Of a stretch of DNA of 5,702 nt, positions 1-5,630 are shown in pieces (the first letter of the stretch is position 1; each line of letters opens with the position of its first letter). Both the position numbers and the translations under genes were made by a program. The notes under the pieces are model-generated. The model ran no database searches, was not told the DNA's origin, and was given only the letters and a program-made list of their open reading frames with translations. This DNA is from JBOGIF01 sp050742415 (GTDB lineage: Bacteria > Actinomycetota > Acidimicrobiia > Acidimicrobiales > AC-14), in assembly GCA_050742415.1 (NCBI GenBank), contig JBOGIF010000008.1, positions 1 through 5,702 on the forward strand, in the 5' to 3' direction.

Positions 1-1
1 G

Positions 2-1573
2 GAGTCGGTCAACCGGGGCTACCACGCCATCGGTGTCAACTATCCCAACTCGAAAGCTGTCGGCGGCTACTGCGGTAGCAAGGACACCTGTTACGAGCAG
101 GTGCGCCGCGAGATTGTGTACGGCAACACCAACAAGTACGACAACCACTTCTACAACAGCGGCAAGGTCGACGTCGCCCCGGACAACTCGATCGTCGGGC
201 AGCTGACCCAGAAGCTGGCGGAGCTGTCGAGCAATCCGTCCTGGGCACAGTTCCTTCCAGGCGGGCGAGTCGACTGGACCCGGGTAATCGTGACGGGACA
301 TTCACAGGGCGCGGGCCATGCCGCAATCCTCGGCATCGACCAGAGCCTGGCTCGCGTGGGCCTCCTCGCCGGCCCTAACGACGACATTGGCAACGAGACT
401 CCGCCTTCGTACACCAAGGCGGCGGTCACAACGCCCGAGGACCTCTGGTACGGCCTGGCCCACGACAAGGACAAGAGCAAGGGCAAGCAGCTCAAGGCGT
501 GGGACAACCTCTTCGGCTTCGGCAGCAACACGGTCACGGGCGCCGTCCCTACCGGCGCTCACCGCCTCATAACGACGCTTTCCGCCCCGGACGACCGCTA
601 CCACGAAAGCGTGGTGGTCGACCAGTACCTCAACCTCACAGACAACATGCCTACGCTGATCCCAAGCTGGGATTCCCTGCTGGGCACGGTCGGCTCCGGA
701 CCCACCACCGTCGCCACGCCGACGATCAGCCCCAACGGGGGCACCTTCACCACCTCGCAGTCGGTCACGCTCGCCACGACCCCCGCCGACGCCACCATCC
801 GTTACACCATCAACAACACCGACCCGACGGAGACCTCCACGATCTACGGGGCCGCTCTCACCATCACCGACACCACCACGGTCAAGGCCAAGGCCTTCAA
901 GGCAGGGTTGACAGCCAGCGGGATCGCCACCGCCACCTTTACCAAGAGCTCGGGCCCGGGCACTGGGCCCCAGTTCCAGAGCTCGGCCACGGCCACCGGC
1001 ATAGCCGTCAACTCCGTCAGCCTCGGCCGGCCACCGGGCACGGCCACCGGAGACTTCCTCCTGGCCGCCATCCGCCAGAAGAAGAGCCCCGGCATAGTCA
1101 CCGCACCAGCCGGCTGGACCCTCGTGCGTGAGGATGGCATCGGGGCGAAGAGCTCTCTGTTCTGGCGAATCGCAGGATCCGAGCCCGGCCCCTATGTCTT
1201 CGCGATCACTGCCTCCCCCGACGTCGAGGCCCACATCCTGCGCTTCTCGGGTGTCGATAACGCGACTCCAATCGCAGCCGATGGGGTGGGGACCAACAGC
1301 ACCAGCACCGAGCTGGGTACCACCGTCGACGGCCCTAGCCTCACCGCCCCGGCTGGCAGCCTCTACGTGGCCATCTGGAGCGCCAAGTCGCCCGGCCTGA
1401 CGGTCGGCCCTGCGCCCGGCACCACCGAGCACACCGAAAGTTCGTCCAGCACCACCCTGGCCACTGCCAGCGAAGCCCGGAGCGGCGACGGGGCCACCGG
1501 TGTGCGGACCGCCACCCTGTCGTCCAGCTCCGAGCGCCGTATCGGCCAAGCCGTGGTCTTGAGGTCGGGCTGA
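2..1573 (+). CDS. Secreted alpha/beta-hydrolase (esterase/lipase-like) with Fn3-associated and beta-rich C-terminal domains; 5' end missing
   Basis: The frame is open from the window edge to TGA at 1571, giving 523 visible residues; start codon and any signal peptide lie outside, and GTG 101 is only an internal Val codon. Residues 1 to about 220 are an alpha/beta-hydrolase core: GHSQG nucleophile elbow with Ser101 (codon 302-304), a Cys24/Cys30 pair that could form a disulfide, and His201 in YHESVVVD as likely catalytic His; the acid may be Asp127/128 or Asp197/198. The sequence style (YHAIGVNYPNS, HSQGAGHAA) recalls the BPSS1187-type hydrolase family, from memory only. Residues 237-314 (TPTISPNGG to TVKAKAFKAG) look like a chitobiase C-terminal/Fn3-associated domain. 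Residues about 324-523 form a beta-rich domain with an internal repeat (350-364 and 452-466). Known Fn3-associated domains occur in extracellular enzymes, so a secreted esterase or depolymerase is inferred; the substrate is unknown. Confident as a hydrolase, less so on subfamily. Confidence 0.85.
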   Translation, partial: ESVNRGYHAIGVNYPNSKAVGGYCGSKDTCYEQVRREIVYGNTNKYDNHFYNSGKVDVAPDNSIVGQLTQKLAELSSNPSWAQFLPGGRVDWTRVIVTGHSQGAGHAAILGIDQSLARVGLLAGPNDDIGNETPPSYTKAAVTTPEDLWYGLAHDKDKSKGKQLKAWDNLFGFGSNTVTGAVPTGAHRLITTLSAPDDRYHESVVVDQYLNLTDNMPTLIPSWDSLLGTVGSGPTTVATPTISPNGGTFTTSQSVTLATTPADATIRYTINNTDPTETSTIYGAALTITDTTTVKAKAFKAGLTASGIATATFTKSSGPGTGPQFQSSATATGIAVNSVSLGRPPGTATGDFLLAAIRQKKSPGIVTAPAGWTLVREDGIGAKSSLFWRIAGSEPGPYVFAITASPDVEAHILRFSGVDNATPIAADGVGTNSTSTELGTTVDGPSLTAPAGSLYVAIWSAKSPGLTVGPAPGTTEHTESSSSTTLATASEARSGDGATGVRTATLSSSSERRIGQAVVLRSG

Positions 1574-1580
1574 GGGCGGG

Positions 1581-2069
1581 CTAGTAGGTGAGGATGGTGA
1601 CGAGCCGGCTTCTCAGCCGGCCGTTCTGGCCCAGGCCCGTCCCGACAACCTCCGATCCCGGCACGACATCTGCCAGCACAGCGCTTTCACCCTCGCTCCG
1701 CCGGTACTCGGTCGAAGGGGTCACCTCGATGACGCTGTAGTCGGAGTCGGCCGCGGTCAAACGAATCAAACCGGCCGTGCGGTCCACCGACGCCACCGTC
1801 CCCCGCACGTCGATGATGGGCGACGGCGTTGGCTGGCCGGCACCGGACGAGGCGCCACCTGCCCCACGCCCGGCCTGCGTACCCGGCTCCGTCGCCACTT
1901 CCGCTTGGCCCTCGCCCGGGCCTGGGGCCCCAGGAGCGGTGGCGATGGATCCGGCGTCGGTGCCGGCACGGCCCCCCTCCGCCCCATCGTCAGGCGAGCA
2001 GGCGGCGAGCAGCATGGATAGCCCGGTGCTCATCAGGATCACGAAAGCCGCTCTCAAGGGCACCGGCAT
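1581..2069 (-). CDS. Small lipoprotein with DUF5666-like C-terminal domain
   Basis: 162 residues from ATG at 2069. Residues 1-24 are a lipoprotein signal: one Arg (R6), a hydrophobic stretch at 8-22, then lipobox LAAC with Cys24 as the lipidation site. Residues 25-84 are a disordered Gly/Ala/Pro/Glu-rich linker. Residues 85-160 (IIDVRGTVASVD, ending LVTIL) match the DUF5666 pattern: a G-x-V-x-x-V-D opening, alternating strands, a 'ST-x-Y' turn, 'L-A-D-V-x-x-G-S-x-V', and a final 'G-x-L-x-S-x-x-V'. The protein should sit on the outer face of the cytoplasmic membrane; its function is unknown. The frame continues upstream to a GTG at 2144, but that start would put 25 extra residues before the signal peptide, so ATG 2069 is preferred. 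Neither start has a clear Shine-Dalgarno sequence. The gene is convergent with the esterase gene, the stops being 7 nt apart. The family call is from pattern memory; the lipoprotein call is firm. Confidence 0.78.
   Translation of the reverse strand: MPVPLRAAFVILMSTGLSMLLAACSPDDGAEGGRAGTDAGSIATAPGAPGPGEGQAEVATEPGTQAGRGAGGASSGAGQPTPSPIIDVRGTVASVDRTAGLIRLTAADSDYSVIEVTPSTEYRRSEGESAVLADVVPGSEVVGTGLGQNGRLRSRLVTILTY
1604..1621. terminator. GC-rich hairpin between convergent genes, possible terminator
   Basis: GCCGGCT (1604-1610) pairs perfectly with AGCCGGC (1615-1621) around a TCTC loop, a strong 7-bp stem. It begins 31 nt after the esterase stop and lies inside the last codons of the opposing lipoprotein gene. 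No T-run follows on either strand, so it is not a classical intrinsic terminator. It could slow or end rightward transcription from the esterase gene, but it may only reflect Arg/Leu codons in GC-rich DNA. Confidence 0.35.
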
Positions 2070-2161
2070 GATCAGGAGGCCGGGCTGTAGGCGGGGCTGC
2101 AACCGGCGTCCGGGCAGATCAACCGGCTCAGTTCGACCGTCCACCAGTCCAGTTTGGCCTA

Positions 2162-2182
2162 GCCAACACCCGATGGGTTGGC
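2162..2182 (-). repeat. Imperfect hairpin upstream of the lipoprotein gene
   Basis: GCCAA (2162-2166) pairs with TTGGC (2178-2182), and CCC (2169-2171) with GGG (2175-2177), leaving a GAT loop and a two-base CA bulge. It lies about 93 nt upstream of the preferred lipoprotein ATG, where it could be a leader hairpin or a protein-binding site. No T-run accompanies it. Confidence 0.35.
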
Positions 2183-2354
2183 AGCGCGGTAGTCGTTAGG
2201 CCATCTGCTCAACCTGGCGGACGGTCTGCTGTCGGGGCATGAACGCCCTTGTGCTGCTGACGACCAACGAAGAGGTGCGGCTGCCCCGGCCTGCACTCGG
2301 CCTCGGCACCGTCGAGCCGCATGACATTGGTGGTCCCATGTCGCTGGCGGGCGA

Positions 2355-2368
2355 CAGTTCGGGAACTG
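2355..2368. repeat. 14-bp inverted repeat, possible operator
   Basis: CAGTTC and GAACTG form perfect 6-bp arms around a GG centre. Two arms of this length with a short spacer are typical of dimeric regulator sites. It lies in the divergent intergenic region, about 285 nt upstream of the preferred lipoprotein start and 300 nt upstream of the DUF732-like gene. It has GTTC and GAAC in the reverse order to the actinobacterial LexA box (GAAC-N4-GTTC), so it is not a LexA site. Confidence 0.35.
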
Positions 2369-2443
2369 AGGTTGGTCGATCGTCGTCATCGAGGCCGATC
2401 CCACCTGTTCCTCGGTCCCGTCGCAACCGGCCGAGTAGGCCCG

Positions 2444-2456
2444 CACCGTGACGGTG
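2444..2456. repeat. 13-bp inverted repeat
   Basis: CACCGT and ACGGTG are perfect 6-bp arms around a single G. The element sits 9 bp before the 16-bp palindrome at 2466-2481, and the two could form one composite regulatory site. The loop is too small for a full-length RNA hairpin, so a DNA-binding site is likelier than a terminator. The assignment rests on symmetry alone. Confidence 0.3.
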
Positions 2457-2465
2457 TGGTCTCGA

Positions 2466-2481
2466 GATCGGACGTCTGATC
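2466..2481. repeat. 16-bp near-perfect palindrome, possible operator
   Basis: GATCGGACGTCTGATC reads the same on both strands except for one base pair in each half (G at 2470 against T at 2477). The core is GACGTC, flanked symmetrically by GATC. It lies about 185 nt upstream of the DUF732-like start, a plausible place for a regulator site, though no promoter was located next to it. Confidence 0.35.
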
Positions 2482-2507
2482 ACCTTGCGACTGTCGGCAC
2501 GAGACGG

Positions 2508-2572
2508 TGGCACCTGTAACTGGGAACCGGGTGGGCGGCGATCGATCAGGGCGCCGAAGCGTCTGGCACCTG
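2508..2572. repeat. Pair of 9-bp direct repeats (TGGCACCTG)
   Basis: TGGCACCTG occurs at 2508-2516 and again at 2564-2572, 56 bp apart, upstream of the DUF732-like gene. Two copies alone could be chance in GC-rich DNA. They could also be half-sites for a regulator. No target-site duplication around an inserted element is supported, because the 47 nt between the copies show no element features. Confidence 0.25.
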
Positions 2573-2652
2573 ACGGGGCCAACTGCCTCTCCAGTTCGGC
2601 TTGGACTGAGCCGACGAGTCGTGCAAGCCCTCCGGGCGGAAGGACCCCATCA

Positions 2653-2659
2653 GAGGGAG
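2653..2659 (+). promoter_or_regulatory. Ribosome binding site that fixes the start of the DUF732-like gene
   Basis: The purine-rich GAGGGAG is 7 nt upstream of the GTG at 2667, normal Shine-Dalgarno spacing. An in-frame GTG at 2661 would leave a single nucleotide between site and start, which is too close. This decides for GTG 2667. Confidence 0.6.
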
Positions 2660-2666
2660 AGTGCAG

Positions 2667-3281
2667 GTGTTCGAGAACACGAAGCAAAGCGTCAGGTTGG
2701 TCGGCGGTACCACGGCCGTCTCCCTCGCCCTCGGTATTGGTGCCGTCATCGGCGTGGTGCCCAAGCTGGTCAGCACTCGCGCCTTCACAGCCTCGGTGAG
2801 CGAGCCTGGCGCGGCTTCCGTGCTCGACGATTCTTCGATCGACGCCACGGCCGTTACGGCCACAGTCGTCCCCACGACAGTCGTCGTGCCCAGCAGCCCG
2901 CCCCCGACCGTCACGAAGGTCGCTGTCCCCCGGGCTGCGGCTTTGGTCCCGGTCCCGGCGGCGACGTCGGCTCAAGCGCCGGCGCCCGCCTCGACGATCG
3001 CCCCCAGGACGCAGGCGACCAGCGCCCAGATCAACCAAGCCATTCAGGGACTGCGCCCGTACGTGTTTCTCTTCTCGCCCTCGCCGGCCCAGGTGACTCA
3101 GGCCGGTGACCAGGTCTGCACCGCGTTCGACCAGGGCAAGACCTTCGCCGAGGTCAAGGCTCTTGGTCTGGCAGCCGTCGCGAAGGTTCCCTTGATCAGC
3201 GTGTCAGCCGGTGCGGCCGACTACGTGGTCCGCACTGGTGTCGCCCTGTTCTGCCCGGCCTACCAGTCGAAGCTCGTCTGA
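2667..3281 (+). CDS. Membrane-anchored or exported protein with DUF732-like C-terminal domain
   Basis: 204 residues from GTG 2667, chosen over in-frame GTG 2661 because of the GAGGGAG site. Residues 1-10 are a short polar N-terminus with K6 and R10. Residues 11-31 (LVGGTTAVSLALGIGAVIGVV) form a membrane helix, an uncleaved anchor or signal peptide; no lipobox is present. Residues about 36-118 are an extended Thr/Val/Pro/Ala-rich linker suited to spanning a thick cell wall. Residues about 120-204 are a compact domain with QVCTAFDQG (Cys151) and ALFCPAY (Cys196). The 'VC-x-x-x-x-x-G' motif, the helical spacing and a terminal 'CP' resemble DUF732, a family common in exported actinobacterial proteins. 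The two Cys could form a disulfide. Molecular function is unknown. The gene stands alone on its strand here and converges with the patatin-like gene. The DUF732 call comes from pattern recognition, with moderate confidence; the exported topology is firmer. Confidence 0.75.
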   Translation: MFENTKQSVRLVGGTTAVSLALGIGAVIGVVPKLVSTRAFTASVSEPGAASVLDDSSIDATAVTATVVPTTVVVPSSPPPTVTKVAVPRAAALVPVPAATSAQAPAPASTIAPRTQATSAQINQAIQGLRPYVFLFSPSPAQVTQAGDQVCTAFDQGKTFAEVKALGLAAVAKVPLISVSAGAADYVVRTGVALFCPAYQSKLV

Positions 3282-3321
3282 GACGCGTCGCCGGTCGAGC
3301 GCTCGAGGATGCGGCACCGAC
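3282..3321. terminator. Convergent intergenic gap with nested palindromes, possible bidirectional terminator
   Basis: The 40 nt between two opposing stop codons contain GACGCGTC (3282-3289) and TCGAGCGCTCGA (3295-3306), both perfect palindromes. An outer stem is also possible: GTCGCCG (3287-3293) pairing with CGG (3312-3314) and CGAC (3318-3321) around a three-base bulge. CGTCT/AGACG (3275-3285) overlaps the TGA stop. The density of symmetry and the position suit a two-way terminator. No T-run is present, so termination would not be of the classical intrinsic kind. Confidence 0.4.
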
Positions 3322-5601
3322 CTACAGACGTCGCCGCCGGGCCGTCTCGCCGGTCGGTCCCATTGGAACTGAGCACAGGTCGGCGGTGGCAGCTTCAGCG
3401 GCTGTGGCCGGCTGGTCGAACCAGCAGCGCCGGACGATCTCCAACAAGGTCGAGTTCTCGGGCTGTTTGAGCTGGTCCAGCAGATCCCGACGGCTCTGGT
3501 CCGAGAGCGTCCACCCCATTGCCGACTCGACACCCGGGTGGGCGGCCGGGGCGAGCTGAACATACCGAGGGATGGGCTTGGCACCGTCGCAGTACGCCGC
3601 ATTGGCGGGCTTCTTCGTCGGAGGCCAAGGTGTGGGTTGAGCCGAGAACGCCAGCGCCGCGGCCTGACGCGCGTGGTCGGCCTGGGCTCCGGCAGCGTGC
3701 AGGGCCCCGAGCATGGGCGCCAGCAGCTCCCACGGCCGCGACGCGTCGGAAGGAGCGGAGAGCTCGGTGTAGCCGTTGTCGAGTTGCAGCAGTACCGGTA
3801 CGACGCAGATGGACGCCTGGCCCGCGTTGTACCGGTCGATGGCGGGCTGCACGGCGGCGAGCAGCTCCACCACCGGTGCCGCCGCCGAGGAATCGATGAT
3901 CCCGCCGTCCACGATGAAGGTCCGGTCTTCCTTGTTGGTGCAGCTGTGAAGCGCGCCGCTCGGAGTGACATAGGGGAACCTCGCCGACAGCAGCGCCGCA
4001 GTGGAGAGCCGCACATCTCGCGGCTTCCCGCGGCCGCTCCCATTCGGGCAGCTGAAATCGCGGAGGTCACGGGTTCCAGCCAATGCCGGCGTGTGCTCTC
4101 GGACCTGCGGGCCGCGTGCGCCCACCGCGAGGCAGGAGTCTGCCTCGGCGTTCTCGGCGTCCCTCTTGTCAGATCGCGAAGACTTCTGCGAGTTCGGCAC
4201 GGGCTCGGCGGCGAGCTCCGCACCCGAGCCGTTCAACCGGCAGCCGTCCTCCACGCTGGCACCGTTGAGCAACAGGATCGGCAGCCTCGGACCCGAAGGG
4301 GCTGGAGCCTTTTCGAACGCGGACTCGAACAGGCCTTGTTCGAGCAGACCATCGGTCCCCACGCCGTCGGTCGCCGATTCGAGGCTCTCCTCGAGAACGG
4401 CAGCCCGGTCGCGGAAGAAGTTGAAGTGGAAGAAGCCGTTGGGCAGGTCGACGAACAGCAGGCGGGCGATGACCGGCGCCAGAAGGTCGTTGCCGTAGAT
4501 CTGGTCGTACCAGGCGACTCTCTCGCCCCGCCCCTGAAGGCCCACGTCGTTGTCGGCCACCCGGGGCTTGGGCTCGTCCCGAAGCGCGTGCGACGTGGCC
4601 AGGCCGACACTTCCACCCGAGATACCGCTAGCGACAATCACGCTCTCACGTGGGATCGGACCGGCGCCGCCACGATTGCAGGTCGAGCTGGACTCCTCGA
4701 AGAGGCAGTCGAAGACCAGCGAGGTCCAATAGGCCGAGCGTGCCGCGCCCCCGGCCGTGGCGACGAAGACGAGCGGTACGGTGCGGCGGCCGGAGCTGCT
4801 CGCTCCGGCGACTGAAGGCGCGCCTGGCACTGTTACGACGTTGGCCTCATACCACGCGGCCAAAGCGTCCTCGAGCGTCATGGCGGCCCTGGCCTCGGTG
4901 CCCTCCAAAAGGCGAGCGTCGTGGAACCCACCGTGCCGGTCGAGCACAGCCGCCGCTACGAGCCACACCACCAGCAGCGTGAAAGCGGGCACACGTCGGA
5001 ACCCGACCAACCTCAGTACCCCTCTCGCGGTGCGTATGCCAGCCCTGGCGACGGGGTGAAGCACAAGCCCCACTACGGCCCCGAGCACCCCGATGAGCGC
5101 CACCGAGCCCAGGGCCGTCCCAACCGGCCGCGGGAACCACCAGGTCCCGATGGCGATCAGAGCCGCCAAGGTCACCAGGAAGGCCAACCTGATCCGGCCG
5201 GCGGTAGCGGGTGGGGTCGACGACAACGCCTCGACGCTTGCCCGGAGCGTCCAGGTGGCGACGAACACCAGCGCCAAGATCACGAACAGGAGCGGGACGA
5301 ACAGGACCATCGCGTCCCGACCCCGCGTCTCGAGGAACAACGTTCCGGGAAGGGTCCGTGTCGCCGCCAGCGCCACGATCGCCAGTGGGAGGGGCACGAG
5401 CCAACGCAGGAGGCGACCGGCCGCGTCGTGGTCGAAGGTGGCGAGCGACGCATCACCTGCGCCTAGGGAGCTGATCGACGGCCGCCGGCTGAGAAAGCCG
5501 TACAGGAACAGAGCGGCACCAGCGACGGTGAGGCTGGGCGCGGCGAGGCCAGTGCAAACGAGCAGGAGGGCGAGCACGACCAACACGCCGCCAACTTGCA
5601 T
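3322..5601 (-). CDS. Polytopic membrane protein with patatin-like phospholipase domain
   Basis: 759 residues from ATG 5601. The N-terminal part has about seven hydrophobic segments: 3-20, 22-37, 66-80, 98-117, 138-155, 161-181 and 205-220. The Arg-rich loop 182-204 (six Arg) and loops 38-65 and 118-138 suggest a cytoplasmic N-terminus and an extracytoplasmic catalytic domain. Residues about 274-600 are patatin-like: oxyanion-type loop GGAARSAYW (284-292), nucleophile elbow GISGG with Ser328 (codon 4618-4620), the segment LSTAALLSARFPYVTPSG (532-549) and DGG with catalytic Asp565 (codon 3907-3909). Known patatins are Ser-Asp acyl hydrolases acting on phospholipids or other acyl esters. A polar Cys-containing stretch (about 452-528) separates the two catalytic halves. 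Ten Cys in the C-terminal part fit an oxidising location. The frame stays open upstream to the window end, but that translation is Arg/His-rich and has no ATG or GTG, so ATG 5601 is kept, although no Shine-Dalgarno is seen. Natural substrate unknown. Confidence 0.85.
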   Translation of the reverse strand: MQVGGVLVVLALLLVCTGLAAPSLTVAGAALFLYGFLSRRPSISSLGAGDASLATFDHDAAGRLLRWLVPLPLAIVALAATRTLPGTLFLETRGRDAMVLFVPLLFVILALVFVATWTLRASVEALSSTPPATAGRIRLAFLVTLAALIAIGTWWFPRPVGTALGSVALIGVLGAVVGLVLHPVARAGIRTARGVLRLVGFRRVPAFTLLVVWLVAAAVLDRHGGFHDARLLEGTEARAAMTLEDALAAWYEANVVTVPGAPSVAGASSSGRRTVPLVFVATAGGAARSAYWTSLVFDCLFEESSSTCNRGGAGPIPRESVIVASGISGGSVGLATSHALRDEPKPRVADNDVGLQGRGERVAWYDQIYGNDLLAPVIARLLFVDLPNGFFHFNFFRDRAAVLEESLESATDGVGTDGLLEQGLFESAFEKAPAPSGPRLPILLLNGASVEDGCRLNGSGAELAAEPVPNSQKSSRSDKRDAENAEADSCLAVGARGPQVREHTPALAGTRDLRDFSCPNGSGRGKPRDVRLSTAALLSARFPYVTPSGALHSCTNKEDRTFIVDGGIIDSSAAAPVVELLAAVQPAIDRYNAGQASICVVPVLLQLDNGYTELSAPSDASRPWELLAPMLGALHAAGAQADHARQAAALAFSAQPTPWPPTKKPANAAYCDGAKPIPRYVQLAPAAHPGVESAMGWTLSDQSRRDLLDQLKQPENSTLLEIVRRCWFDQPATAAEAATADLCSVPMGPTGETARRRRL

Positions 5602-5630
5602 GAATCGAATCGGCGGTACGGCACCGTCGT

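Larger units (their letters stand above)
2070..2666. other. Gene-free region between divergent lipoprotein and DUF732-like genes
   Basis: About 600 nt separate the ATG of the lipoprotein (minus) and the GTG of the DUF732-like gene (plus). Open frames cross it on both strands, but their translations are Arg/Ser/Pro-rich, show no recognisable domain and mostly lack a ribosome binding site. The region should carry both divergent promoters. I could not pick convincing -35/-10 pairs: a GGAAC element at 2523-2527 lacks a matching downstream box, and TTGCGA at 2485-2490 has no well-spaced -10. Several inverted repeats, listed separately, are its most visible structure. An eroded gene remnant is possible but not demonstrable. 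Confidence 0.5.

Noticed and set aside
302..1549. 415-codon open frame on the minus strand opposite the esterase gene
   Set aside because: It is a Gly/Arg/Asp-rich translation without domain features, antisense to a gene with a clear hydrolase motif; long shadow frames are expected in GC-rich coding DNA.
2239..2451. Small plus-strand frame of 70 codons starting MNALVLLTTNEEV
   Set aside because: The first 30 codons look gene-like with GC-rich third positions, and a weak GGGG lies just upstream. The remainder becomes Ser/Arg/Pro-rich with mixed third positions, and no family is recognised. Not strong enough to annotate.
2523..2550. GGAAC element resembling an ECF sigma factor -35 box
   Set aside because: No CGT-type -10 element is found at the expected 16-17 bp spacing.
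2196..3038. 280-codon minus-strand frame crossing the intergenic region and the DUF732-like gene
   Set aside because: Its composition is Arg/Gly/Asp-rich with no domain, and it overlaps a gene with a good ribosome binding site, membrane helix and conserved-looking C-terminal domain.
3538..4815. 425-codon open frame on the plus strand inside the patatin-like gene
   Set aside because: Its translation is Arg/Gly-rich with no recognisable fold, while the opposite strand carries membrane helices and a complete patatin signature.
3322..5601. Reading the patatin-like gene as a CBASS-type defence effector (CapV-like)
   Set aside because: No cyclic-nucleotide synthase or other defence partner is in the window, and this protein is polytopic with a probably external catalytic domain, unlike soluble CapV.
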